DNA of 34,975 nt from NCBI GenBank assembly GCA_017462755.1, contig JAFTQM010000089.1:1-34975 (forward strand), read 5' to 3'. Both the position numbers and the translations under genes were made by a program. Origin of the DNA: Lachnospiraceae bacterium. GTDB taxonomy: Bacteria > Bacillota > Clostridia > Lachnospirales > Lachnospiraceae. Shown here piece by piece: positions 22,316 to 31,499 of the stretch. Each line of letters starts with the position of its first letter. Position 1 is the stretch's first letter. Under the pieces are notes generated by a model that saw nothing but the letters and a program-made list of their open reading frames with translations, had not been told where the DNA came from and made no database searches.

Positions 22316-24388
22316 ATGGTGTGGTACAAAAACAATTACAGACGCAATCTGATGGATATGCATATTGATGACTGGAACGAGGAGTTTCTGTCGAAGGTGG
22401 ATTGCGAGGCGTATGTGGCGGCATTGAAGGATGCGGGGATTCAGACTGCGATGGTAAAGGCAATGCCGCACACGGGGTTGAAGCATTATCCGAGCAAAAT
22501 CGGACGGATGCATCGGGGATTTCGCGGACGTGATTTTATTGGTGAGATGATAGAGCGCTGCCATGCGGCGGGAATCTGTGTGGAGATTTATTTTTCGCAG
22601 GTATTTGATAACTGGGCATATGACAATCATCCGGATTGGCGCTGTGTGACCTCGAATGGGCTGACCTTCAAGGAGTGGCGAAATACCGGGTGGTTTCGCA
22701 ATGGACGTTACGGTATTGTGTGCCCAAATAACGAAGAATATCGGCAGTATGTGCGGGATAATTTGCAGGAACTGAATCGGAAGTATGATTTTGAGGGAAT
22801 GTTCCTTGATATGACGTTTTGGCCGGATGTCTGCTATTGTCCGAGCTGCCGGAAGAAGTATTTTGCGCAGACCGGCAGGGAGCTGCCGCGTACCGTGGAT
22901 GTGCAGAACCCGGAATTTTTGGAATATTTGCAGCTTCGTGATGCGTGGATGGCAGAGTTTGCCGCGTATACGACCAAGGCAATCAAGGAAATCAAGCCGC
23001 AGGTGACGGTGGAGCATCAGTTTTCGATGATTAGCTGTTCGTGGATTCATGCGAGCAGTGAGTCGATTATGGATTCGGTGGATTATGCCGGAGGTGATTA
23101 TTACGGCGGCTATTTGCAGCAGTCGTTTATTAATAAGTATTACAAGAGCGTTTCGCCGAATTTGCCGTTTGTGTATCACACTTCGCGGTGCGACCCGGAA
23201 CTGGCAATGCATACGACGACCAAGACCAGAGAACAGCTGTTGCTGCATGTAATCACTGCATTGATACATAATGGTGCGTTCTTGCTGGTGGATGCGATTA
23301 ATCCGGACGGTACCTTTGTGCCGGAGATTTATCACTCATTGATGAAGAGTATTTATGAGGAAACCCGCGATTATGAAAAATATATCGGGGAAAAATTAGA
23401 GCATAATGTTGCTATCTGGTACAACAGCCATGCGAAGTACGACCCGACGAAGCCGGCGCATGATATCAGCGAACGTGATTTTTCGCCAAGCTATTTTACC
23501 GAGGCGCCGATTGGTGCAGTGTCGATTTTGAGGGAAAATAATATTTCCTACGATGTAATCGGCAGCAAGAATTTGAAGGACGAGACAGCCGATGTGATTT
23601 TGCTGTCCAGTGTGGCGCAGATAAGTGACGAGGAAATGGATGCGTTAGAGCGTTATGTGGAGCAGGGTGGCAACCTGTTTGTCAGCGGTTCCATTGGAAA
23701 TGAGCGTTTGGCGAAGCTGTTGGGTGTGCGTGTACTGGGTTACACAAAGCATGATTTTACTTATATGAGCCCGACGGCAGCAGGTGAGGCATATTTTGAG
23801 GGCTTTGGACCGATGACACCAATGACGGTACTTGGCAAGCAGCTACAGGTGGAGTTGGTATCAGAGAGTGCTGGTGAAGCGGCGACAGCAGATGCCAAGA
23901 CACCGGAGGTGCTGGCAACGATTACGCTGCCGTATACGACTCCGGATTCGACTGCATTTGCAGCAATTCACTCGAACCCGCCGGGGATTTATACGGAGCA
24001 GCCTGCAATCCTTCGCCGCAGGGTAGGAAACGGTACGATTTTGTGGACGGCAGCACCAATCGAAATGTCGAAGCCGTATATGAGCCGCAAGGTATTTTAT
24101 CGTCTGTTGTCTACACTTTGCAAGACACCAAGGTTCGTATCCAATGCTCCGAAATTTGTCGAGGTAATCAACTGGAAGAAGGGCGGCAAAGAATATCTGG
24201 CGGTATTGAATCAGCAGGAGGAATCTCCGGTCGTACCAATGGTAGATATTACGGTAGACGTACAGGGAGAAAACCGCGTAGCGCGTCTGCTTTCGACAGG
24301 AGAGCGATTGCCGACGGAAAATCAGAATGGAATGACCAGAATCTATTTACCGAAGCTGGAATTGTACCAGATGGTAGAAGTGGAATAA
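22316..24388 (+). CDS. Putative GHL6/alpha-fucosidase-like glycoside hydrolase
   Basis: A 690-residue cytoplasmic protein (no signal peptide); ATG 22316 lies six bases after GGAGG. The N-terminal ~370 residues form a TIM-barrel-like domain of the GHL6/GH151-GH29-like type: ALKDAGIQTAMVKAMPHTG, GICVEIYFSQVFDNWA, then FEGMFLDMTFWP where the Asp is a candidate nucleophile, and VTVEHQFSM with a candidate Glu. Residues ~380-560 resemble a beta-galactosidase trimerisation (class I amidotransferase-like) domain (ADVILLSSVAQISDEEMDALE, GGNLFVSGS). The end is a small beta domain. Family level is moderately sure; substrate is not. The setting with GH9 and GH36 enzymes suggests breakdown of imported oligosaccharides. 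Confidence 0.75.
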   Translation: MVWYKNNYRRNLMDMHIDDWNEEFLSKVDCEAYVAALKDAGIQTAMVKAMPHTGLKHYPSKIGRMHRGFRGRDFIGEMIERCHAAGICVEIYFSQVFDNWAYDNHPDWRCVTSNGLTFKEWRNTGWFRNGRYGIVCPNNEEYRQYVRDNLQELNRKYDFEGMFLDMTFWPDVCYCPSCRKKYFAQTGRELPRTVDVQNPEFLEYLQLRDAWMAEFAAYTTKAIKEIKPQVTVEHQFSMISCSWIHASSESIMDSVDYAGGDYYGGYLQQSFINKYYKSVSPNLPFVYHTSRCDPELAMHTTTKTREQLLLHVITALIHNGAFLLVDAINPDGTFVPEIYHSLMKSIYEETRDYEKYIGEKLEHNVAIWYNSHAKYDPTKPAHDISERDFSPSYFTEAPIGAVSILRENNISYDVIGSKNLKDETADVILLSSVAQISDEEMDALERYVEQGGNLFVSGSIGNERLAKLLGVRVLGYTKHDFTYMSPTAAGEAYFEGFGPMTPMTVLGKQLQVELVSESAGEAATADAKTPEVLATITLPYTTPDSTAFAAIHSNPPGIYTEQPAILRRRVGNGTILWTAAPIEMSKPYMSRKVFYRLLSTLCKTPRFVSNAPKFVEVINWKKGGKEYLAVLNQQEESPVVPMVDITVDVQGENRVARLLSTGERLPTENQNGMTRIYLPKLELYQMVEVE

Positions 24389-24408
24389 ATATTTTTTAGG
24401 AGGATCCA

Positions 24409-24984
24409 ATGACAAGCATATATTTTGTACGCCACGCAGAGCCAAATTACAATAATCACAACGACCTGCTGCGGGAGCTGACGGAGAAGGGCCTGCAGGA
24501 TCGAAAGCTGGTAACTGCATTTTTGGCAGATAAGCAGATTGATAAGGTATTATCGAGTCCTTATCATCGGTCGGTAGATACGGTTAAGGATTTTGCAGAC
24601 CGGCATGGTTTTGAAATTGAAATTGTGGAAGATTTCCGCGAGCGGAAGATTGACAACTGCTGGATTGAGGATTTCGAGGACTTCTGCCGGAAGCAGTGGG
24701 CGGACTTTGATTACAAGCTGACAGATGGAGAAACGCTTCATGAGGTACAGCAGCGTAATATAGCAGCCTTGATGGAGGTGGTAAAGCAATACCCTGACAA
24801 AAATTTGGTGGTTGGCAGCCACGGCACGGCGCTCAGTACGATTATCAATCATTTTAAGCCGTCGTTTGGTTACGAGGATTTTCAGCGGATTCGTGGTCTG
24901 ATGCCGTGGATTGTGCGCTTTGATTTTGAAGGAGAAGCTTGCATTGCAATTGAAGAATTTAATGTATTTGAGCTAAATCTTTAA
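24409..24984 (+). CDS. Histidine phosphatase family protein
   Basis: A 191-residue phosphoglycerate-mutase-like phosphatase. The nucleophile motif is VRHAEP (His8), followed by SSPYHRSVDTV with the phosphate-binding Arg, the acid region ERKIDN, and the second histidine in VVGSHGTALS. The TAGGAGGATCC site is well placed before ATG 24409. The gene begins 20 bases after the GHL6-like gene and could act on a phosphorylated sugar or other small phosphate ester. The substrate is not predictable. Confidence 0.9.
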   Translation: MTSIYFVRHAEPNYNNHNDLLRELTEKGLQDRKLVTAFLADKQIDKVLSSPYHRSVDTVKDFADRHGFEIEIVEDFRERKIDNCWIEDFEDFCRKQWADFDYKLTDGETLHEVQQRNIAALMEVVKQYPDKNLVVGSHGTALSTIINHFKPSFGYEDFQRIRGLMPWIVRFDFEGEACIAIEEFNVFELNL

Positions 24985-25104
24985 GGCAAGATAGAAAACG
25001 GAAATCAACACAGAAAAAACGAAGGTACATACGGAGTGGGACTACGGTATGATGTGCATACGCAATGCTGTAGGACATCAAAATAGTTAGGAATGGGGAT
25101 TTAC

Positions 25105-27597
25105 ATGGACAATTCAAAAGCAAAAAGCAGTGGGTTTCAACTGGATAAGGAATTAGGCTATTTTAAAAATCACGGTGTCAGTGTGATGGCGTTTCAGGAT
25201 ATTTATCCGGCAGGACACCAGTCAGGCGTCAGCATTATCATGCATGGCAATCGAATAACCAGCAATGGGGATGTGCGGTTTGAACCGACGCCGGCACAGT
25301 GGCAGCCGGTGCCGAAGCAAAAGAAACGGATATTTGACGAGGCAAGCAATACGATTGTCACAAGGCTTGGTTATCCGGACTACGAGAATCATCTAAGAGG
25401 CTTCAATCCGATGATTTATCCGGATTATGAATTTGAGTATGAGGTAAGGGTAACAGGAGAAGGTGCTTCGGTTGTTGTTACCGTGGACTTGGACCAGCCG
25501 ATACCGGAAGAGTTTGTCGGTAAGCTGTGCTTTAATATGGAGCTGTTTCCGGGACTTTTGTTTGGAAAGCCGTGGATGATGGACGATAAGCAGGGGATTT
25601 TCCCACGACAGGCAAATGGACCGACCGTGGGAATGCCGTCAAATTATTTACATAGTGGAAAGCTTCCGGTAAAGGAAGGTATTCGCGCAGATTTAGAGCA
25701 TCTTTCGGGTGGTAATCAGGGCTACAATCCTATCATTGCGGATGATATCATTGCGCAGCCGTATGCGGTGGGAAAGCGGTTTACGATGTGTCCGGATGAG
25801 CCGCATCGTCGTCTGACGATTGAGAGTGTGGATGCGAATCTGAAATTATACGATGGCAGGATGAACCATAACAATGGTTGGTTTGTCCTCAGCAGTGAAC
25901 TTCCGGCAGGAAGAACGAAGCAGGCAGTTTGCTGGCGCATTACGCCGAATGTAGTAGAAGAATGGCTTTATCCTCCGGTAGTGCAGACCTCTCAGGTAGG
26001 GTATCATCCGAAGGCGGTAAAGGTGGCAGTCATCGAGCTTGATGACCGGGAGACTGCGCGTGAGGATATCGTGCTGTATAAGCTGACGGAAAACGGAGCG
26101 CAAAAGGTGCGTTCCGGTGCCGGAAAGGAATGGGGAAAATTTCTGCGGTATCATTATCTGCAGTTTGATTTTTCGGATATCCGGGAAGAGGGATTGTATA
26201 AAATCTGTTACGGCAGCTCACAATCCGCTGTATTCCGAATTGCAGAGGATATTTACGAGCGTGGTGTGTGGCAGCCGGTGCTGGAATATTTTCTTCCGGT
26301 GCAGATGTGTCATATGCGTGTGAATGAAAAATATCGTGTATGGCATGGGTTGTGCCACAATGACGATGCCAGAATGGCTCCGGTCAACTGGAATCATTTT
26401 GACGGTTATGTGCAAGGACCTTCGACCTTGACGAAGTATCAGCCGGGCGAAGAGGTGCCGGGCTTAAATGTAGGCGGCTGGCATGATGCGGGAGACTTTG
26501 ATTTACGGATTGAGTCCCAGTCCGGGGAGGCGTATATTTTGTCGCTTACCTATGAGGAATTCGGAGTGGATTATGATGTGACCACCATTGACCAGCAGAA
26601 GAAAATCACGGAGATTCACCAGCCGGACGGTAAAAATGATATTTTGCAGCAGATAGAGCATGGTGTGTTGACGGTAGTGGCAGGTTACGAAGCACTTGGC
26701 AGGTTGTACCGCGGTATTATTGCAAATGATTTGCGGCAGTATGTATTGTTGGGAGATGCGTCTGCGATGACGGATGGCATTCGCGGCAATGCAGATGACC
26801 GCTGGGTATTTACGGAGGATAATCCGTATCGGGAATTGATGACAGCGGCGCATCTGGCTGCTACGACGCGCGCCTTAAAGGGCTTTAACGATGTGCTGGC
26901 AGAAAAGGCGCTTCGTATTGCAGAGGAGCTGTATGAGATTACGAGAGACGAGGGCAAGGCAAAAAAGGCCAAAGTACACGCGGCGGTGGAGCTGTATCTG
27001 AGCACGAATAAGCAGAGCTATTTGGATTTTCTGGTTTCGGAAACCGAGTTCATTTGTACGGAAGTGGTGGATTTGGGCTGGATTGTCAGTCGTGTCGTTC
27101 GAAAGATAGACAATGCGGCATTTGTGGCGGCGATAGCTGCAGCAATGCTGCAGATAAGGGAACAGGAGCAAGCGCTGAGTGCGGAGACGCCTTACGGAAT
27201 ACCGTATCGCCCGCATATTTGGGGTGCCGGCTGGAGCATTCAGGGAATGGGAGTTCAGTATTATTTTATGTACAAAGCATTTCCGGAGATATTCCGACCG
27301 GAGCTGCTTGGTAATGCATTGAATTTCGTACTGGGCTGTCATCCGGGTTCCAATACGGCGTCCTTTGCCTCCGGCGTTGGGGCAAAATCTGCAACGGTTG
27401 CTTATGGAGCGAATCGGGCAGACTGGTCGTATATTCCGGGTGGTGTGATTTCGGGTACGGCACTGATACGTCCGGATTTTCCGGAGCTGTTGGAGTTTCC
27501 ATTTTTGTGGCAGCAGACGGAGTATGTGCTGGGCGGAGGCTCGTCGAATTATATGTTTTTGGTGCTGGCGGTACAAAGGCTGTTGCAGGAGAATTAG
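25105..27597 (+). CDS. Intracellular glycoside hydrolase family 9 enzyme
   Basis: An 830-residue protein. ATG 25105 has GGGG about six bases upstream; ATG 25093 is too close to any site. There is no signal peptide. The first ~290 residues are a beta-rich region of unclear family. An Ig-like CelD_N domain follows (from VQTSQVGYHPKAVKVAVI to about residue 375). Then comes the GH9 (alpha/alpha)6 barrel with GGWHDAGDFDL carrying the catalytic D461 and D464, and near the C terminus NALNFVLGCHPGSNTASFASG and QQTEYVLGGGSSNYMFL with the candidate acid Glu. GH9 enzymes cleave beta-1,4-glucans. Being cytoplasmic, this one more likely trims imported oligosaccharides than polymers (inference). Confidence 0.88.
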   Translation: MDNSKAKSSGFQLDKELGYFKNHGVSVMAFQDIYPAGHQSGVSIIMHGNRITSNGDVRFEPTPAQWQPVPKQKKRIFDEASNTIVTRLGYPDYENHLRGFNPMIYPDYEFEYEVRVTGEGASVVVTVDLDQPIPEEFVGKLCFNMELFPGLLFGKPWMMDDKQGIFPRQANGPTVGMPSNYLHSGKLPVKEGIRADLEHLSGGNQGYNPIIADDIIAQPYAVGKRFTMCPDEPHRRLTIESVDANLKLYDGRMNHNNGWFVLSSELPAGRTKQAVCWRITPNVVEEWLYPPVVQTSQVGYHPKAVKVAVIELDDRETAREDIVLYKLTENGAQKVRSGAGKEWGKFLRYHYLQFDFSDIREEGLYKICYGSSQSAVFRIAEDIYERGVWQPVLEYFLPVQMCHMRVNEKYRVWHGLCHNDDARMAPVNWNHFDGYVQGPSTLTKYQPGEEVPGLNVGGWHDAGDFDLRIESQSGEAYILSLTYEEFGVDYDVTTIDQQKKITEIHQPDGKNDILQQIEHGVLTVVAGYEALGRLYRGIIANDLRQYVLLGDASAMTDGIRGNADDRWVFTEDNPYRELMTAAHLAATTRALKGFNDVLAEKALRIAEELYEITRDEGKAKKAKVHAAVELYLSTNKQSYLDFLVSETEFICTEVVDLGWIVSRVVRKIDNAAFVAAIAAAMLQIREQEQALSAETPYGIPYRPHIWGAGWSIQGMGVQYYFMYKAFPEIFRPELLGNALNFVLGCHPGSNTASFASGVGAKSATVAYGANRADWSYIPGGVISGTALIRPDFPELLEFPFLWQQTEYVLGGGSSNYMFLVLAVQRLLQEN

Positions 27598-27654
27598 GGA
27601 AACAATGAATTAATCAGTGCTTCCTTAGCAAAAAGTGTACAGGAGGGTTTAACG

Positions 27655-29850
27655 ATGGAATATATCAAAATCAATGAGAATGGGATACATATCGTATTTG
27701 GCATTACGGAAAAAAATCAGCTGAAGCTGCTGCATTTTTCGAAGGCAGAGTTTTGTGAAGCGGATGTATGTGTTGTGGATGTGGGCTGTAAGGCAGAGGA
27801 TTTGAGCAGAAGACAGCAGTTTATTGACGAGGCATTTCAGCTGGTGCAGGTTAGCTTATCCGGCTACAACCGTCCGTATGAAAAGCATGGAAACAAGCAC
27901 ATTGTTACGGCTCCGGGCTACCTGCTGACCTATGCGGGCATGGAGGATTGCGTCAATGAGTTGGGACGCTGTCTTACGATTACGCAGGAGGACAAGGAGG
28001 TTACGCATGTCCGGGTGATTACGACAATGCAGTTTTACAAAGGTACCTCGATTGTTCGGATGCGGAATAAAATCATAAATGAAGGCAATGAGGTGCAGAC
28101 GTTGGAGTATCTTTCCTCGTTTTGTTATACCGGTATTGAGAAGGAAGGTAAGAGCAATTCGGATGCGAAGATGCGCATAAGAGTGCCGTTTAACGGCTGG
28201 CAGAAGGAGATGAGCATCAAGGAGTACCGCTTTGGAGACATTGGCTTCGGACAGACGCAGCCGGGTGTATATCAGCGTACCTCACAGGTATTCGAAGTAA
28301 CCAATACCGGAAACTGGTCGTCCAAGAAATATCTGCCTTTGGGTTATATTGCGAATACCGAGGCTCACACCAGCTTGTTCTGGCAGATTGAGCATAATGG
28401 TTCGTGGCATTACGAAATCGGAGATCAGAATACGCATTTTTATCTCTGCGTCAGCGGTCCGACCGAGCTGCAGTCGCATTGGTTTAAGAATTTGGCGCCG
28501 GGCGAGTCCTTTGAATCGGTACCGGTCGCAGTCGGTGTAGCCGGGGACAGCTTTGAGGAAGCGTTAGGCGAGCTGACAAAGTACCGTCGTCTGATTCGCC
28601 GTCCAAACAAGGACAACGACCGCCTTCCGGTTATTTTTAATGATTATATGAATTGTTTGTTTGCAGACCCGACGACGGCAAAGGAGCTTCCGCTGATTGA
28701 TGCGGCAGCAGAATGCGGCTGCGAATATTATGTGATTGACGCCGGATGGTATGCACCGGGCGAATGGTGGGATAGTGTCGGTGAATGGCAGGAATGCAGA
28801 GAGCGTTTTCCAAACGGTATTATCGAGGTAACGGATTATATCCGCAGCAAGGGAATGATTCCGGGTGTCTGGCTGGAACTGGAGGTTATGGGAATTCATT
28901 GTGAAAAGGCGAAGAAGGCACCGGATGACTGGTTCTTTGTTCGTCATGGCAAGAGAGTCTTTGACCGGAGCAGATATCAGCTGGATTTTCGCAATCCGGA
29001 GGTTATCGCACATGTGGATGAGGTAATCGACCGTGTAGTAAATGAATACGGTGTCGGCTATATCAAGATGGATTATAATATTGAACCGGGTATCGGTACG
29101 GAGCTTGGTGCAGAGAGTGTCGGACAGGGTATGTTAGAGCATGAAAAGGCATATCTGGCATGGTTGGACGGTGTATTTCAAAGATATCCGGATCTGATTA
29201 TCGAGAATTGCTCCAGCGGAGGTTTGCGAATCGATTATGCAATGCTTTCTCGCTGCAGTATTCAGTCTACCTCGGATCAGGAGGATTATCGGAATTATGC
29301 GACGATTGCGGCAAATAGTGCGGCAGGAGTGACACCGGAGCAGTCCGCTATCTGGTCCTATCCGATGCGGCAGGGTGATAAGGAAGAAGTCATTTACAAT
29401 ATGATTAATTCTATGTTGGTGCGTATCCATCAGAGCGGTCATTTGGCAGAGCTTTCGCCGGAGCGTACGGATTTGGTAAAAGAGGGTATTGTCTGTTACA
29501 AAAAGCTTCGTGAGGATATCAAGAAGGCGGTGCCGTTCCTTCCGTTGGGTATTGCCGACAACGAGGATATGTGGGTCTGCGCTGGTTTGCAGCTGGAGGA
29601 TAAGGCGTATCTGGCAGTGTGGAAGCGTGAGATGGAAGGAAAAAGTATTCTGCGACACAAGGCAGCCGGGGTGGGCTGTACCGATACGATGTTGTCCATA
29701 CCGCTCGGCAACCTGCCATTTGTAAAAAATGGGGCAAAGGTATCCTGCATTTATCCGAGCAAGGAACCGGTCTCTTTTGAGGTAAGAGAGGACGTGTTGA
29801 CCGTTTGTTATGAGCAGAAGGTCATGGCGAGATTGTTTGAAATACGATAA
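27655..29850 (+). CDS. Alpha-galactosidase, GH36 family
   Basis: A 731-residue protein with AGGAGG shortly before ATG 27655. The N-terminal beta-sandwich (about 1-310) is followed by the TIM barrel with DAGWYAPGEWWDSVGEW, GVWLELEVMG, the nucleophile D473 in YIKMDYNI, IENCSSGGLRIDYAML, and the likely acid/base D541 in STSDQEDYRNY. A C-terminal beta domain ends the protein. GH36 enzymes remove terminal alpha-galactose from raffinose-type sugars or galactomannan fragments. No signal peptide is present, so it acts in the cytoplasm. It follows the GH9 gene by 57 bases on the same strand. The exact linkage specificity cannot be read from sequence. Confidence 0.9.
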   Translation: MEYIKINENGIHIVFGITEKNQLKLLHFSKAEFCEADVCVVDVGCKAEDLSRRQQFIDEAFQLVQVSLSGYNRPYEKHGNKHIVTAPGYLLTYAGMEDCVNELGRCLTITQEDKEVTHVRVITTMQFYKGTSIVRMRNKIINEGNEVQTLEYLSSFCYTGIEKEGKSNSDAKMRIRVPFNGWQKEMSIKEYRFGDIGFGQTQPGVYQRTSQVFEVTNTGNWSSKKYLPLGYIANTEAHTSLFWQIEHNGSWHYEIGDQNTHFYLCVSGPTELQSHWFKNLAPGESFESVPVAVGVAGDSFEEALGELTKYRRLIRRPNKDNDRLPVIFNDYMNCLFADPTTAKELPLIDAAAECGCEYYVIDAGWYAPGEWWDSVGEWQECRERFPNGIIEVTDYIRSKGMIPGVWLELEVMGIHCEKAKKAPDDWFFVRHGKRVFDRSRYQLDFRNPEVIAHVDEVIDRVVNEYGVGYIKMDYNIEPGIGTELGAESVGQGMLEHEKAYLAWLDGVFQRYPDLIIENCSSGGLRIDYAMLSRCSIQSTSDQEDYRNYATIAANSAAGVTPEQSAIWSYPMRQGDKEEVIYNMINSMLVRIHQSGHLAELSPERTDLVKEGIVCYKKLREDIKKAVPFLPLGIADNEDMWVCAGLQLEDKAYLAVWKREMEGKSILRHKAAGVGCTDTMLSIPLGNLPFVKNGAKVSCIYPSKEPVSFEVREDVLTVCYEQKVMARLFEIR

Positions 29851-29897
29851 ACGCTTTGAGTGTAAATAAGTGTACAGTGCTTTCCTAAAATAAGCCC

Positions 29898-29922
29898 GCA
29901 ACCCGCCAAAACTGCGGGTTGC
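29898..29922 (+). other. Perfect GC-rich hairpin after the GH36 gene
   Basis: GCAACCCGC (29898-29906) pairs with GCGGGTTGC (29914-29922). It has no T run on the plus strand, so it may be a factor-assisted terminator or a 3'-protective stem. Confidence 0.5.
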
Positions 29923-29957
29923 AACCGCCGGTTGACAAATTGCCTGCTGCGATTTTC

Positions 29958-29986
29958 TTGTATGCAACAGGCGAAAATGGTATATT
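29958..29986 (+). promoter_or_regulatory. Probable promoter of the membrane-linked Xre gene
   Basis: TTGTAT (29958-29963) and TATATT (29981-29986) are 17 bases apart. A TTGACA at 29932-29937 has no fitting -10 box. Confidence 0.5.
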
Positions 29987-30047
29987 TGAGTCAGTCACGA
30001 GGGGAACAAAACCGGCGTGAAAATAAAAAATGATTGGAGAATATAAA

Positions 30048-31025
30048 ATGATTTTAGCAGACAAGATTATTCTGGAAAGAAAGAAAAACGGTTGGTCACA
30101 GGAGGAGCTGGCAGAAAAGTTAGGCGTGACCAGACAGGCAGTTTCCAAATGGGAGGGCGCACAGACGACACCGGATTTGCAGAGAGTACTCGAGATGAGT
30201 AAGCTCTTTGGTGTTACGGTGGATTACTTATTAAAGGACGAAATTGAGATTGAAGAATCGGCCCCGATAGAGGAGAGCAGCTCTACGGTACGCAGAGTCA
30301 GTATGGCAGAAGCGAATGAATTTTTAAATGTAAAGCGGAATACGGCACCGAAGATTGCATTGGCTACGCTGATGTGCATTATTTCTCCGATTTGCATGCT
30401 GATGCTCGGAGTATGTGCAGAGCTTCAGATGATTCCTCTGTCAGAGGATGTAGCGGGCGGTATCGGTATGATGATTCTGCTTGCAATCGTGGCAGGTGCG
30501 TGTGCAATCTTTATCAGCTGCGGCATGAAGACCAAGGCTTATGAGTTTCTGGACAAAGAGATTATTGAGACTGAATATGGTGTAAGCGGTATGGTTAAGG
30601 AAAGAAAGCAGCAGTATGAGGAGACCTATACCAAGTACAACATCATTGGCACTGTTACATGTATCGTTGGTGCGATGGTATTCTTTGGAAGTGCATTTTT
30701 TAGTGATAATGATTTTGGCGCAGTAATCTTTTTGTGTCTGATGTTAGCGATTGTAGCCATTGGCGTGAGATTTTTTATTATCGCAGGCATCAATCAGGCG
30801 AGCTTCAACAAGCTGTTACAGGAGGGTGAATACAGCATTAAGGAAAAGACCAAGTCGCCTTTGACGGTGGCAATCAGCACAATTTACTGGCTGGTAGTAA
30901 CGGCAATCTTTTTGGCGATGGGCTTTCAGGACAACAACTGGAGAAGCAGCGGATATATCTGGCCGATTGCAGGTGTATTGTTTCCGGCGGTGCTGGCGTT
31001 AGTAAAAGTGTTTGAGAAGAAATAA
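30048..31025 (+). CDS. Xre-family HTH regulator with transmembrane C-terminal domain
   Basis: A 325-residue protein; ATG 30048 lies seven bases after TTGGAGA, better than ATG 30030. The N-terminal HTH_3 domain (ILERKKNGWSQEELAEKLGV, then TRQAVSKWEGAQTTPDLQRV) binds DNA. A short acidic linker follows. The rest has five or six hydrophobic segments, about residues 105-130, 138-158, 205-222, 227-245 and two near 275-318, so it is membrane-bound. The family is common in Firmicutes, where such proteins are thought to sense membrane or environmental cues; targets are unknown. It stands alone between its own promoter and a strong terminator. Confidence 0.86.
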   Translation: MILADKIILERKKNGWSQEELAEKLGVTRQAVSKWEGAQTTPDLQRVLEMSKLFGVTVDYLLKDEIEIEESAPIEESSSTVRRVSMAEANEFLNVKRNTAPKIALATLMCIISPICMLMLGVCAELQMIPLSEDVAGGIGMMILLAIVAGACAIFISCGMKTKAYEFLDKEIIETEYGVSGMVKERKQQYEETYTKYNIIGTVTCIVGAMVFFGSAFFSDNDFGAVIFLCLMLAIVAIGVRFFIIAGINQASFNKLLQEGEYSIKEKTKSPLTVAISTIYWLVVTAIFLAMGFQDNNWRSSGYIWPIAGVLFPAVLALVKVFEKK

Positions 31026-31041
31026 GCAGAGAAGAGAAAAG

Positions 31042-31084
31042 AAAATCGTTTTTCCAATCAGTGGTTGGGAAAACGATTTTTTTT
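31042..31084 (+). terminator. Intrinsic terminator after the Xre gene
   Basis: AAAATCGTTTTTCCAA and TTGGGAAAACGATTTT form a nearly perfect stem followed by a run of T. Confidence 0.92.
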
Positions 31085-31094
31085 GTAGGTGCTA

Positions 31095-31136
31095 TTGACA
31101 AAATAGCTACCTTGTCATACAATGTAGCTATAGCTA
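31095..31136 (+). promoter_or_regulatory. Promoter and probable operator of the padR-type gene
   Basis: TTGACA (31095-31100) and TACAAT (31118-31123) are 17 bases apart. Immediately downstream lies a perfect 12-bp palindrome, TAGCTATAGCTA (31125-31136). A further TAGCTA (31104-31109) lies in the spacer between the boxes. This is a likely site for autoregulation by the PadR protein. Confidence 0.68.
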
Positions 31137-31172
31137 TTATGTAATACAAAGTAGAGAGAAATGAGGTGGCGT

Positions 31173-31496
31173 ATGATTTCATCACAAATGCTAAAAGGAA
31201 CCTTGGAGGGCTGTATTCTCAAGGTTATCAGCCAAAACGAAACCTATGGTTACGAGATATCGGAACGGTTGCGAAGCTATGGATTTGCGGAAATATCGGA
31301 AGGAACGATTTATCCGCTTTTGCTCCGATTAGAAAAAAACGGATTGGTAATAACACAGTATAAGCAGTCTCCGGTCGGGCCGAAACGAAAATATTATTCA
31401 CTTTCGGAAAAAGGAAGAGAAGAGATGGAAGCATTTTATTGTGATTGGCGAGAATTGACAGAAGCAGTGAATCGTTTGTTTGAACAGGAGGTATGA
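31173..31496 (+). CDS. PadR-family transcriptional regulator
   Basis: A 107-residue winged-helix repressor. ATG 31173 (MISSQMLKGTLEGCIL) is preferred over ATG 31161 since GAGGTG lies just before it and PadR proteins usually begin in this way. Family marks are GYEISERLRSYG, EGTIYPLLLRLEKNGL and the wing GPKRKYYSLSEKGRE. The C-terminal helix for dimerisation is short, as in the small PadR subfamily. It is followed after three bases by a membrane protein gene, the usual PadR-partner pair. It probably represses its own operon through the palindrome in its promoter. Confidence 0.92.
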   Translation: MISSQMLKGTLEGCILKVISQNETYGYEISERLRSYGFAEISEGTIYPLLLRLEKNGLVITQYKQSPVGPKRKYYSLSEKGREEMEAFYCDWRELTEAVNRLFEQEV

Positions 31497-31499
31497 GGA

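Noticed and set aside
22159-22368. A 69-codon frame after GGAGG at the start of the hairpin spacer
   Set aside because: It runs through the inverted repeats and into the next gene in another frame; its composition reflects the hairpins, not a protein.
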